A DNA stretch of 64,000 nt from Capitulum mitella. Lineage: Eukaryota; Arthropoda; Thecostraca; Pollicipedomorpha; Pollicipedidae. Shown here one piece after another: positions 23,709-35,716 of this stretch. A program made the translations under genes and the position numbers. The DNA lies in assembly GCA_030062745.1 (NCBI GenBank), contig CP099841.1:29577398-29641397 (forward strand). Reading direction: 5' to 3'. The notes under the pieces are model-generated. The model saw only the letters and a list, made by a program, of their open reading frames with translations, ran no database searches and was not told the DNA's origin. Each line of letters begins with the position of its first letter. Position 1 is the stretch's first letter.

Positions 23709-23745
23709 TATAAAAGCCGGCCAACGGAAAGCCCGCCAGTCAGAC
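23709..23745 (+). promoter_or_regulatory. Candidate TATA plus Initiator core promoter
   Basis: TATAAAAG at 23709-23716 is followed 33 bases later by AGTCAGACT, close to the arthropod Initiator TCAGT-type consensus, which would place a start near 23742. The next ATG, at 23766, opens only a 16-codon frame. No downstream exon was recognised, so this may be a chance match. Confidence 0.3.
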
Positions 23746-23765
23746 TGCGAAGAGTAGGCACACGC

Positions 23766-26700
23766 TATGGCTGAGACTGCTGGACATCTGACGCACAGCA
23801 GCGACAAATCCGACTGAATTCGAAACGTGACTCCAGCTGGCGAAAAGCTGCACGTCAGGATGGCTACTGTGCGCAGAGCCTTGGTCTACAGCAGCCGGGC
23901 TCTCGATTCACATTAGTCACCGTCGGTGCGCGGTGGCCGGGCTCTCTCGGTTAAGATAAATCGCCGTCAGTATACGGGTAGACGGGCTCTCTCGGTTCAC
24001 GCCGATCGCCACCGGTCAAAGAATTGTTCTGAAGGCTGATGCGACTGTCCCGCGGCGCCAGAGCCAACGATGCCGTCAGCAAACAGCCCGGCGACGCGAG
24101 GCCCGGGCATCGGATCCCACCGCTGTCGTGTGCAGGCTGCTTCCAGGCTTTGTTCACCTCTCACGGTATCTGTCGGCTCCTGTGAACCTGGACGCGCAAT
24201 ACCACGGCTCCTCCAGAACACAGCCAGCGTTCAACCCGCTTCCGCACCAGACGGTGCAGAGGCAGAAGCCCTCGTCTTCCTGAAACGGGAAGGCATCGTA
24301 CGCCGAGGGGAGCCGCATCGACGGACCGCTCGGTCCCCGCGGACCGCTGACAGAAGACCGGCGGACCACTCGGTCTCCGCGGACCGCTGACGGTAGACCT
24401 GTATCGGCCGCCGGCCAACGCTGGGAGCCGACTGCTGCCTGATCCTCTCTGTACTTTGTACCGGACCCTGGCGCCTCTCCAGGCCAGCCGGCGGCGAGTC
24501 GATGGGCTCGAGCCGCCCCCGCCTCCCCCTCCCCCGGCGAGCGGCAGTTCATTCGGCCCGGGAGCGATGATAGGCATCTCATTGCGAACCGGACGGGATA
24601 GCCAGCTAGATAGCTAGATAGATAGATGGAGAGTCAGTGGCAGCCTCTGGCATCCGTCGGAATATTATGCACGGCTTGTCTGCGGCATGTCAGCACCACA
24701 CTGCGGACCTCTCAGAGCTCTCACATATTTTATCATGTCTAGGTCATCGCGCGGTGGGACGGGATTAGGTCGTCCAACAGCCGTGGCCGTGGCCAGAGGC
24801 CGATTACAACACGTGAACTGCGCAACCGACCGCGGCTGGCAGGCAGGCCTGTCCAACTTCCGGAAAGAGATAGCATCTGCAAGCGCAGCAAGATTGCAGC
24901 AGGGTCTGTCGTTGGTCCGACAACGGCCACTGACTCGCACAATGCGTGCGACTGGGCCAGCACACACACGGGCTGATAGCAGTGGCGCCGCCACCGGGCA
25001 GGCAGCTGGGGCAACTGCTCCTGAGCTCGGGAAAAATTAACACTGTCCCAATGGCGATGAAAGGAAGAACTTTGAAATGTTTGCCACTGCTATCCTGTAC
25101 GCGTGGTGCCACCACTGATTGACAGTGGTCTCCAGCCCAGTAGCTCCCCCTGCCCCCACCAAGAACCGCACAGATGCCGGCCGATCAGTACAACCGCCAG
25201 TTCCACACCTGTTTATACGATTTTCATTATCAGTTTGACGTGAGCGCCCTGAATGTAGAATACGAATGTACGTGTTGCTTGTCAGTCATACGAGTCATAC
25301 CAAGCCGAGCTTAATGCGCGAAACCTGAATCGACATCCAAGTATTCACACGTATGGGACTACTTTGCCACGCCCCAGGCGACTCAACGGCGCGGGGGCCC
25401 TTTAGTGTGCCACGTGACAAGTCCTCGACACGGTTACCCGTGACCGAGTGGTCCGTGCCCAATTTACTGGATGACATGGAAAAGAAAAAAAAAACACGTG
25501 TTTGCCTTGATTTGGGGTAGACGTCAAACTTATTAACCTGCTTCGGACTGACACACGCGTATAAATATAACGTACCGTGTGCACACAGCCAATAGCAATT
25601 CTGAGTACCGCCCGGTCACTGTGACCGTTGAGACTTGTGTGGCTGTTCGGGTGCAGCAGCCAGGCGCGTGCGTGATCGTTAATCCCGTCTTAGCCAGGTT
25701 TGACAGCACCACAAAACGCGCGTCAGAACGGCGCACAGTATTTCACTAATCAGGCCTAAAAACCAAACCGGTCTGACGAATGCGTTACCCGAACAGCCGG
25801 AGGTTTTCCATGAATCAAGCCGCCACTCACGGCTCAGAACGCTGGACTTATCTTATTCCGGGCGGCAAAGTGGATACAGCTGCTGGGCCCAAATCGCGTT
25901 AAAAACTCTTCCTGCCCATTCTCGAAATGCGGAAACTCGTACTTCGAAAACAGCCATAGCCTGACACTTTGCTGGACACGTGCAGCATTGCGTTAGCAGC
26001 GAATGGACTCACAGATATCGGGCATCGTCCAAATGGCCACCGACCACAGCTCACAGAGCGTCAGTTTATCGCTTCTGACAGCTTCTGAGTACATCAGCTC
26101 AGATGGCGTCAGAGTATCTCAGACGGCGTCGGTTTATTGGCCAGGCAAGACCGCTCGTTCCAGGAGGCACGTGGGCTGCCCGATCCCGGAGACGAGGTAA
26201 TGGAAACTACTGAACATCTTCTGACGGGAAAACCCTGTTAAGGGTTTTGCGGTTACCAGTTACCAGTCCATAAGGCAGCATTTGCAGACGCCTGATGTGT
26301 TTCCACGTATCGAACGATGAACAGTTTCTCTGTCGCATGAAGCTGGCCGGGCGGATTTCCGACCTCCACCAGTCTCTGATGATGCTCCACCTGATCCCCA
26401 TCTAACCACTGCTTGTAACAAGACACCTTCTAACGCCCATCAGGCCCTGATGACAATGCAATCTTCAGGAAAGTTCACCAGTCATCATTTTACGTGTAAT
26501 GCACTCCACCTAATGTCCAAGGAGTGTCCAGATCATCAAACTCTGATGACGCTGCGTCTGGTCTCCAGGGCGTGGAGCACTGCTGCATGCTAATGGGGTA
26601 GGCGCGCTCACCAATGAAAGCCCGTGAGATTCGGCCCGCGGGCTGGACAGCAGTGCGCAACGACGGCACACCGGGCCTGCCCGCGCACCTTTCCAACATG

Positions 26701-27101
26701 GCGACATACGTCTCGGACGTTTCACACAGGAATCAGAACTGGGCCAGCCACTCTCTCGCTGTACCGCCACGCTGGATTCAGTGTCCGTGTCGAGAATGTT
26801 GCGTCAGAATGTTTGCCTTAGGGTGATCGTAGTTAACCTGCGCGGTGCCCAAGACGTTTGGCCCGACACATGCCCTGCCATATCAGGAAAGGTTCCGTGC
26901 CTCAGTGGGAGTATATGGCATATGAGAATATGCTGTAAGAATTCATAGAGAAGGGAGATTACGCCGAGATGTATAATTGGTGACGGTTCATGAGAACCGC
27001 CATGTTGCAAGCAATCGTGAAAAGAGAAAATAAAAGGAGATGTGGGTTGCATTTCACTGAATCAATAACGGTGTCCTTATACTATGTAATACATCCTCTG
27101 C
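23766..27101. other. Unassigned sequence with GC-rich segments
   Basis: CpG-rich at about 24080-24560. It includes a TAGA-type microsatellite at 24607-24627 and moderate-GC sequence elsewhere. Near 26040-26140 the phrase CAGATGGCGTCAG and relatives repeat irregularly. No exon, RNA gene or transposon end is supported. Confidence 0.3.
24607..24627. repeat. (TAGA)n microsatellite
   Basis: Short imperfect TAGA tract of about five units, interrupted once by TAGC. Confidence 0.8.
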
Positions 27102-27389
27102 TCATCGTTCACCGAGGACCACCGCAGGCTCCTCTGTTCATCGTCCATCGAGGACCACCGGAGGCTCCTCTGTTCATCGTCCACCGAGGACCACCCATGG
27201 CTCCTCTGCTCATCGTCCACCGAGGACCACCGGAGGCTCCTTTGCTTGTCATCCACTGAGGACCACCCATGGCTCGTCTGCTCACCGTCCACCGAGGACC
27301 ATCCATGGCTCCTCTGCTCGTCGTCCATTGAGGACCACCCGTGGCTCGTCTGCCCACCGTCCACCGAGGACCACCCATGGCTCGTCTGC
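27102..27389. repeat. 36-bp minisatellite, 8 copies
   Basis: Eight 36-base units starting at 27102 and every 36 bases to 27354. The core is CACCGAGGACCACC followed by (G/C)(G/A)(A/T)GGCTC(C/G)TCTG. Thirty-six is a multiple of three, so frames on both strands remain open and give 12-residue peptide repeats (for example RGPPEAPL on plus). Left units carry GGAGGCTCC and right units CATGGCTCG, showing spread of variants within the array. Confidence 0.95.
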
Positions 27390-28104
27390 TCACCGTTTCG
27401 TCACTCACCGGAGATCCGTGCGAACCTCACCGGTCGCCGGCACAGCTGGCAGGTAACGAGATACTCGAGGGACCCGGAACCACGTGACACCACCTGCGCC
27501 TACGCTGGCACGGCCGGCGCCGACTCGGGGGCCTCTCGGGTCACCGGGTGTCTCCCGGGGAGACGACACACCTGTCGCGGCCGAACAAACACCGCCACCT
27601 TTCTCCCGTGACGGGCGGCCGACGGCCTCGCTCGTCGAGCGGGCCCGCCTTGGCCGGTCCGGCGCTGACCACACCGCACGAATGACTCTCCAGTTCACCT
27701 GGAATACCATGTGCGCAACCTGTCTGCTGGCTGGGTCCACGAGCCCAGGTCAGAGGCGCGTCTGTTAACAGCCAGGACCAGGAGTCAAGGTCACGTCGCG
27801 ACCAGGAGTCAAAGTTCGGCCGGAACCAGGAGTCCAAGTCGGAGCGGGACCGGCACTCAGCGTCAGGCTAGAACCAGGGGCCGAGGTCGAAGGGGATTCC
27901 GTTGTCTGGCTGATTTGGTGCTCAATAAAAATGCTAGATTAGTGGATCCTTACCAGTAGTATCAAAAGAAGTTCGTGACTTTTGATGGACCGAGAACTAG
28001 GGTACCGAGAAAGAGGGAACCAGAGAAGGCAGAGATCTTGTGCAGCGAAGCCGAGTGATAAACCGACTAAACACAAGAGACAATACAACGGGGACTTCAA
28101 CAAT
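27390..28104. other. GC-rich block and flank
   Basis: CpG-dense to about 27700, then a stretch with repeated (A/C)CCAGGAGTC phrases at 27770-27835. A minus-strand frame (27405-27740) ends at a good GTGAGT donor-like site, but it has no ATG and its translation is low-complexity Arg/Pro/Gly, so it is not called. Confidence 0.35.
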
Positions 28105-28575
28105 AATTAGCTGACCGACTAGTGACGACAAGCAACGATCAGCTGGCCGCCCAGTGACGACAAGCAACGATCGGCCGGCCGGCCAGTGACGAGTGGCACT
28201 GGCCGGCCAGTGAAGGCAGGCAGTGACCAGCTGGCCCGCCAATGATGACAGGCAATGATCAGCCGGGCGGCCAGAGACGGCAGGCAATGATCAGCCGGCC
28301 GGCCAGTGACGACAGGCAGTGATCAGCCGGCCGGCCAGTGACGGTGGGCAGTGATCAGCCGGGCGGCCAGTGACGGTAGGCAGTGATCAGCCGGGCGGCC
28401 AGTGACGGTGGGCAGTGATCAGCCGGGCGGCCAGTGACGGTAGGCAGTGATCAGCCGGGCGGCCAGTGACGGTAGGCAGTGATCAGCCGGGCGGCCAGTG
28501 ACGCCAGGCAGTGATCAGCTGGCTGGCCAGTGACGGTAGGCAGTGATCAGCCGGGCGGCCAGTGACGCCAGGCAG
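28105..28575. repeat. 32-bp minisatellite, about 15 copies
   Basis: Units start with GATCAGCCGGGCGGCCAGTG and continue ACGGTAGGCAGT, at 28137, 28169 and onward, with one shortened unit near 28195. Variants CCGGCCGGCC and CCGGGCGGCC alternate. The period of 32 shifts the frame each unit, so it is not coding. Confidence 0.95.
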
Positions 28576-30169
28576 CGGTGCGGTGCCGCCGTCGGCTGAA
28601 CATTGCTGCCCGCCAGCTGGGCGGAACGCCCAGCATCCGGGGCGTCCGGCCTAATGGAGCTCAGCTCGTCACAGAGCTGCCATCGCCGCCGGCGCCACTG
28701 CCAACCATCGCCTACATCGAAACTACCAACGCCAGGATTCTGATACATGTGGCATCTATAGGTGTCATAACAAACGTATGACCCTTTTCTTCCGTCGTCT
28801 GCTATTTGGTAACGACTTTAACGTAGCGTTGTCAGGTATTCTTCGGTTCGTCGTTGACTTGTGTCAACCACTGCGCGTCGAAGGCTTCGACATTGCATTT
28901 TGTTTGCCGCTGGCTTTCTAATCACTGATTCAAATTACGATCACAGAGACCTCCATACACCAGAAATAATGCATTGTTTCTAAAACCACCGGGAAACAAC
29001 GGGACCCAATTTGATACCACTGAAGTAAAATTCATGACCTTCGTGCTCAGCAGTAGATCAAGTACTCCAAATTTACCAAAATAGCGAAACTCACAGAACG
29101 ATTTTGCGGCAAACAGCTGCTTACAGAGGGTAGCTATATGGAGCAAAAAAGGACAAACTAGTGTGGCTGATGCACATATATGAACAAGCATATCAAGCCG
29201 GAGAGGAGAAGATACTGTCATTTATACCCTTTAATGCACGCCTACTATAGGTGTAGCAAAAAGTGTTTTACCCTCATGTTAAACTTGGCTTTGCATGCAT
29301 GCATGTCTGAATGTAAAGCCTGCGTACATACCAGTCTGAAGTACTTCCGTTTAAATAATTCACGAAACAGGGTCATTTAATACCTTTTACATTGTACTGG
29401 TACTCAACGACATACAGCCACCCGCTAATACATGACGCAGAATGCAAATGAAAAGAAACCAAACCAATCATGTGGAGCCGCACAATGTTTGAACTGAATG
29501 CGCTGCGATCTTTGACATCGCCGTATGTCCGTCCTCTTTCACAAACAACTGGGATCATACATTAGCAGCTGGGGCTATTGTGATCACCGAAATGGAAGGC
29601 CAAACCGGCCTAAACCTGGGCGCATTTGGGGAAGAAGCTCCTTGCGGGCACATTCGTAAAAGCGCACAGTTTTGAAGCAGATTTTACTTTATTTTTATGT
29701 CTCGCAAAATCCAGGCACCAGGTTACATGAGGTCATTGAAATATTATGTATCTAAGCAGGGTTTAAATTGAACCTTGTGCCAAGATTGCTAAAGCAAAAA
29801 GTACCCGACAGGAGAAGTCGTGCAACGTAACTGCTCATTCTCCATGAACATTCTGCATATTTTCCATTTTTTCGGAAACGTCATCGAGCTGGCATGGCGT
29901 CAGTCCTGTTACAGGGCTGATTTTCGCCATTCTGCTGGACTTATGCCAAACAGGAAACTAGCGGGCCGAAAAAGTGGTAGACAATGCTGTGTACATTTGC
30001 TAAAGGACAAACAGGCTTTTGCGCAAAGGGCAGCCACCTGAGACCAGTCCAATCGACTACAAACCCCATGCTCGGCGAAACGACAAAAGGGTTTTTAACA
30101 CCGCGTTAACATATTTGTCTGCTCTATACGGAATAAGCAAAAATAGCTGTTGTGCCGCGATTTAGCCGT
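28576..30169. other. Unassigned sequence
   Basis: Moderate-GC sequence with no exon, repeat family or RNA gene supported. Confidence 0.3.
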
Positions 30170-30600
30170 CTGCCGTCACGAACGTCCCGGGCCCCGCCGG
30201 CCGCGTCACGAACGTGACAGCGCCCCGCTGAACATGCGTGCCGGCCTGGGACCGCCACGCCGTTGGTGGGCACGCGGCGCCGGTCACCTCGGCCTGGCGC
30301 CGGACATGTCTGCGGCTCCGAGGGCGACACCAGCGTCGCCGCAGCTCAGCCAGGGGTGGCCGCGGCCGCCGGACCGGCCGGCTCCGCTGCTGGCCGTGTA
30401 CGCGTGGCTCGCGGCCTCCACCGTCGTGTCGGCGGAGCGGCCGACCTGCTCGCCATGCAGAGCGCCCGTCTGGTGGCGATTGGCGCGCTAAATTTGGCGC
30501 GGACGGCGCCGGCATCGGCCGGTGTCCGTGCCGGGCGGCAGTCGGCCGTCGGCGCCAGCGATCGCCGAGGATAGCCGACAGTTTTCAGGGGCCCTTTGCG
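30170..30600. other. CpG-dense GC-rich block
   Basis: Very GC-rich without tandem repetition. Five overlapping open frames on both strands (up to 122 codons) are Arg/Ala/Pro/Gly-rich and mutually exclusive. They are expected from composition. A CpG island with an unrecognised first exon cannot be excluded. Confidence 0.45.
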
Positions 30601-32076
30601 CGATAAGGTTAACGAGTGCTCGTAGCACACGGTTATTGGGGCCTGCTGTTCTATATGACGTGGCGGAGGAGACGTCCAAGGGGTAAAGGCCTTTAATCCG
30701 TGACTGCAAGACTACCAACAGCATGCACAGTGCCAACCTGCCCTCAGGGCAGCGTGGGTACCTGTGGACTGTTGTGTCCAATCGCGCTGTTAGCAGTCTG
30801 ATGTGTCTCAAGTCTGTGCCGACGCTGTCCGTGCGCTGTGTTCAGCGGACAAGCAAATAACTCTCATCACGTGAAACAAAACGTTCTGTTGCACCCCGTT
30901 TCCCACGGTTCGTTTTACGATCAATCTCGACTGCGTGCAGTGAACAGGACGATCCGTTTGTAAGACCCACCCTATTCCTCGAGACGACTGTGCCCTTCAC
31001 AACCCGTATTTCTGCTGCTGGTGCTGGCCATTCGGTACTGCGGTAAGACTAGTGTCCCGATATGTCGGAGGATTTTCAGAATTCCTGATGCATCAGCACC
31101 AAGGTGACACACATCCAGCATTTCACTGAATGACTGTAGTTTTTTATTACATACTTGCACTGTTGTTGTATACATTTGGTCCGAGTTGATTGCTTAACCG
31201 GGCTATTTATTACAAGGTTTTATCACACGGCGGAGGTAGTTATTATCCGCAGATCGCGTGCTGTTGTGAAAAGTTTATTAAAAGAGTTCATAATGTACAG
31301 TGTGTATTACGGAATCGATAACAAATGGTTCGTTTATTGGTTGCCACCATCGGGTGAATGTCCGAGGGATGTAAATAATCTAGTAAAGTCTAACTTTCTT
31401 TTCGCCTGCGTGGTTGTGGGGATTGTCGATGATACGAACTCTTGACATTTACACAGTTTTCTCCACGTAGTCTTCCCCTAACTCGAATCGATCACCTTAC
31501 TCGAAGCATGGTTTCCTGTCGATGTTTAACCGGTGCAGCTACCAGCTACTGACCAGCATAATATACTTCCTGCTGACACTATCAGCTTCCCAGAAATTGC
31601 TTGGCTGTGTTAAAAGGAAATACTCAGAAAATATCCGACCTGACGTGCCACATCATACAAATATGAATGCACTCGTCAGGTAAAAAAAAAAAAAAAAAAA
31701 AAATGAACTCGCCCTCGGCCCGTTCATTATGGGGCCACCATATCATATCGCTTTTACGTGACTCCTGTAGACCAACGTGTCACACGTTTGTTTAGGGGTC
31801 AGATTCGATGTTTTGTGTCGCACGGAGACCTGTGCACCCGTTTAGCATCTTAACCTAAATAAACGCACTTAGTTAGGTATCCAAACTTCCCACAAACAGA
31901 GGATCCCAAGTCAAACAACTTGTACGTTCACATGAAAGGCATCTTGCCACTGATGACGTAAATCTCACTTGTCCTGGAAGGCATTTGTGACTGCAGCCCA
32001 ACGCAAAACTTAGCACCTCCAGCATCAACGGTTCGCAAACCACAGGCCTGAATCGCAACCAGGTACGCCTTAGAGC
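30601..32076. other. Unassigned sequence with A22 tract
   Basis: A run of 22 A lies at 31682-31703. The sequence before it was not recognised as a retroposed copy. From about 32002 to 32070 a 70-base block matches 53460-53527 and may be an outer part of R1. Confidence 0.4.
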
Positions 32077-32960
32077 GTGCGTCCCGCACACACCAAGCTG
32101 AAACTATTGGCGTTCAAAACAGCCACATATATGGACTGCCACAGCCACGTGCTTCTCTCCGCCAATTGTCAGCATGCCAATGTTAGTAGTTTTGCGGCAA
32201 AAAAGAATTAATCTTCCGCACCTCGCGCTTCACGTGTAAGCTGTACCCCCGTTTCGATCTGAATTGATCGCAAGTGATCGTTCGGCTGCCCGTCCGCCGT
32301 TCCAAACCATCATCGTACGAAACTGCGCCGTTCGCGTTCCGGAAAATATCCCATCAGAAACAAAGAGGTACAAAAGAGGCGCACGCGCGCTGCACGTGAC
32401 CCGTCGCACCCTGCCCATCATTTGAGGCACCGTTGGACAGACCTAGTGTTGGTCTATCTACGCACCAAATTTCAGCCGCCTAGATCACTGTTGACGGCAC
32501 TCGGAGATCCCAAGTCCAAATCGAAATATGTGCTTGTGTATCGTCAAGAAGATCGTACGTGAGTGCCGAACACACAGGCACACACCCGCGAGTGGGGCCC
32601 CTGTTGCCACCAAGTCTCGAGTCAGCAGTACCCGCTGTTTGACCTGTGCCCGTGATTACCTGAATTCTGCAGAGGTCCGGCTCGCGCCACGCGCCACGTG
32701 GTTCGACCACACGCCACGAAACGTTTCGAAACCTGCACCACAATCAGTTCGCCGAGTCGGTGCACCCGATAGTGTCACTTGTGTCGCGATCGTCTGGTGC
32801 GTTCGGGCGCTAGACGCTCGGAAGCTTGGACTGATTCAAGGCCCCAGAAGTCCGGACTGACTGAATGACCTCAATCTGGACTTTTCCCAGAGACTGCGAA
32901 GTATGAAATCTCGCTCGCTAAGAGCATGCAAAGCACAGTTTTAGATCTTTCGATTTTGAA
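32077..32960. repeat. Dispersed repeat R1, copy B
   Basis: Partner of 16107-16923 in the same orientation. Relative to copy A it carries about 56 extra bases near 32498-32555 and a short insertion near 32835. It retains AAAAGAGGCGCACGCGCGCT at 32353-32372, the CTGCAGAGGTCCGGCTCGCG block and the terminal TCTTTCGATTTTGAA. The bases just upstream (32002-32070) match 53460-53527, so the full element may begin before 32000. Confidence 0.8.
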
Positions 32961-33060
32961 TATGATTCGGGTTGTTTATTACGAGCGAGGCCGTTGGCCG
33001 GATAAATCTACTTCAACCAGCGAACAGCAATCTAACTGACCGGTCGGCCCGGCCCCTGAC

Positions 33061-33300
33061 GTCGTTAGCTCAGGCGACAGATTTAGATAGGTGGGTATTT
33101 AGATGGGCAGATTTCGACAGATAGATTTAGGGGACAGGATAGACAATAGGGCTCTTAACCACAACGTTGCGGGTTCGAATTTCGACGCCGATGGCTGTCG
33201 ACCGGTGACGCATATGGTGTGAACAGGACACCTTACGCCTGTACCCAAGCGGATGTGCGTCCTAACCCTAACCTACCAACCAACCAACCGTCCCGTCCCG
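33061..33300 (+). mobile_element. tRNA-derived SINE (degenerate)
   Basis: GTTAGCTCAGGCGA at 33064-33077 matches a Pol III A box of a tRNA. GGGCTCTTAACCAC near 33149 resembles a tRNA anticodon arm, and GGGTTCGAATTTC at 33171-33183 matches the B box. The two boxes are about 100 bases apart instead of the usual 30-60, because a TTTAGAT/GACAG-rich stretch lies between them. The 3' end runs into CCTAACCCTAACC and (ACCA)n-type repeats and a T-rich run, as in many SINE tails. No intact tRNA cloverleaf can be formed. Confidence 0.55.
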
Positions 33301-35716
33301 GCCTATCCGTTACGTTGTTGTTAATGTTTTTTTTTTTTAATCTCGTAACTTCGCTTAAAATGGGCACCGAATCATGAGGCTTTCTCCAAAAGATGACATA
33401 CGTCAAAAGATAACCTAACGCCACCCCAGCAACGATTTGGATAAAAATTATAAAAAAAAAACATAAAAACGGCGCACAGGGCCGCTGGTTTGTGTTGACA
33501 AAACGAACTATTTTATGAGATGCCTGTTTTTTTTTTACTAAGGGTTACCATGGGCGAAACCAACAAGTTTAAAGCAATCTGAAGGTAAAAATACTGGGGG
33601 GACCGAAATCACTATCAGGGAGGGAGGGATGGGCTCAGCACTGGGGAGCGGGACGAGGGCCACCCAAAAGTATACAAATCGACACCTACGTCATAAAGTC
33701 CCAGCGCAAACCGTTGGATTTGTGCTGGTTTACCTTTTGAGGTAAACCTTCAGGTACCTTTACCTTTTGTTTACCAAAAGTTTTGCCTTTTGCCAAACCT
33801 TTTCATTAAAAAGAATTTATCAAGCGTTCATCCTCCGTAATGCTGAACGTTCATGACCACGCCCAGCATGTGCTGAGCAGCGTTGGTGACGAACACCATG
33901 GAGGAAAACGTGCTTTAGCTCCAATTCATGAGCACGTTCGAGGCTTCCACCGGAAATGACTGAGCCCCATTGTTGACCACCCTTTTTGTTTCTCTTACCC
34001 TCCTCCATGCGACGGGGACGAACGACAGATAAAAGAATGGGACCATTGTTTCCAGTGGAGTCCCATGGAAGCAAGTTCGTCACGTGGCCACCTTACCCTA
34101 TATTTTTCTATCTGTCTTCTTGTGCAACACTGCCGGCGATAAGGTTATAAGCAACAATTAATTGTTATATCCGCTATTAGGACAACGAAAACGAGGCGTC
34201 GTGTTTGTTCTCGTGTTGAACACAACTGATCCTCGCCAGAAGTTGATGTCCCTTCTTTTAAAATACTTACTAGTGGACTGTGCTGTCAAGGAGAAGCACT
34301 GTTGTTCCTTGGCCAGACAACATGAGGTAGCTTGCCCCTCTGAACCCCGTCTGAAGGTTTTCGCCGAGAACTTCCAGTCTAAGATTTTAGCTGCATGGAA
34401 ACTGGTGCTTAAGAGGCTTTTCTCACGACGACTCCAGGAACCCAGGAGTCGCACGAGGTAGGGGTCGGCTACGTCTGTTGCCGCTGTCGGTGCCAAACCT
34501 CGTGCTTGATTATTCTGGGGGATAACTCCTACCGTAATGCTTCAAAGCTGATGAATCTTCACGGATTCACGGACCGTTCCACACCTTAAGCGCCGTTTTC
34601 TGAAAAGGTTTCGTTCAAAACTGGCCCAAATATAGGGAAACTTTCTAAAAGCAAAACATGGTACGAAATAATAATAGTATCGACTAAACAACTCCTAGAT
34701 CGAGCCTGCCGGAACAGGGCTGACCGGTCAGGCTGTCCCCGCCCCTGTTGCTGGCCGGAGGGGCGGGTCTGACAGGGCGTCAGGCTGTCCCCGCCCGTGT
34801 TGTTGGCCGGAGGTGACTACTGCGGTCAGGCCGAAAACAGGCAAGACGACTGAAAAGAGATGAAAGTTTTCCGACAAGGATGATCGGAGACAGGACGCTC
34901 CTTGTCCGTCTTACAAACTGCATATATTGTTTTAAACAGCTATGTGAAGAGTAGGTGAAGACCACCAAAGTCATCTTATTAAAATATTTATGTGCAACCT
35001 GAAAAGTTGAGAGAATGTCCAGAGGAATGCAGGACTTCCCCGTCCAAAATTTCAAACCTTTTCCCAACTGGGGCCACAGCTAAAAAAACTGATTCTAAGC
35101 CTAAAAGGGTTAAGCTAGGCTTGTTAATTAATTAGTTAAATAGCAACAGAGTTAGATCTCTGCCCCTTTGCTTGTAGTCATAGAGTAACCTGGAGAGTTT
35201 TGGATAACGTGTCCAAGTCAGCTTCGATTTATGCTTTTTGTTTGAAATGGCTCTCATGTGACTGAATGGGCAATGGATGACAATGACCCTATACTGGACA
35301 ACAGAAGTCGATCTAGTGATAAGCATAGGGTCTCTGTTACCAATGAATTTATACTCATTTATTGGAAAGTGAAAATGAAACGAAGGCCCCCGTCAAAAAG
35401 GACGAAATCCGGTTTTCTATTAATCCAGCTAAGGATTGGGCCAAGCGCAAAGAAATTGTGCAAAACCGGGTCTAAAAATGCAATGTGAAGACAGGTCTTA
35501 TCGCGCCGAGCCGTGACAGACCGGCGGGCCGACTAATGCTCCACCGCTAAAACAACAACAGCCATTTATTATGCTGGATTGTCCACTTTGGTGGTTTCCC
35601 GGGTTTATCGACCTTGCAAGGACCATCCTTAGCTCGAAAAATCTAAGTAAGCTCGAGGGTCATGGCCCCATATAACCATAGGAATATCAATGAACCACTC
35701 GATTTGTACGGAAACC
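33301..35716. other. Unassigned sequence
   Basis: Small features only: a perfect 8-bp hairpin GGTTTACC...GGTAAACC at about 33727-33748, a two-copy GC-rich tandem repeat (CGTCAGGCTGTCCCCGCCC...) at about 34725-34815, and T- and A-rich runs near 33328 and 33451. A minus-strand frame near 33830-34080 was examined but could not be assigned. Confidence 0.35.
34725..34815. repeat. Two-copy GC-rich tandem repeat
   Basis: GTCAGGCTGTCCCCGCCC(C/G)TGTTG(C/T)TGGCCGGAGG occurs twice about 53 bases apart. Confidence 0.75.

Noticed and set aside
27405..27740. Minus-strand frame ending at a GTGAGT donor-like site
   Set aside because: It has no ATG and no acceptor, the translation is low-complexity in CpG-rich DNA, and it borders a minisatellite.
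31682..31703. A22 tract as the tail of a processed pseudogene or SINE
   Set aside because: The sequence before it matches no gene or repeat I recognise, and no target duplication could be found.
33247..33262. Telomere-like CCTAACCCTAACC
   Set aside because: Only about two units, lying in the 3' tail of a SINE-like element next to ACCA repeats; this is not a telomere.
33830..34083. Possible conserved minus-strand exon
   Set aside because: One frame gives a plausible peptide with an internal stop, but it matches no family I can name and lacks splice sites.
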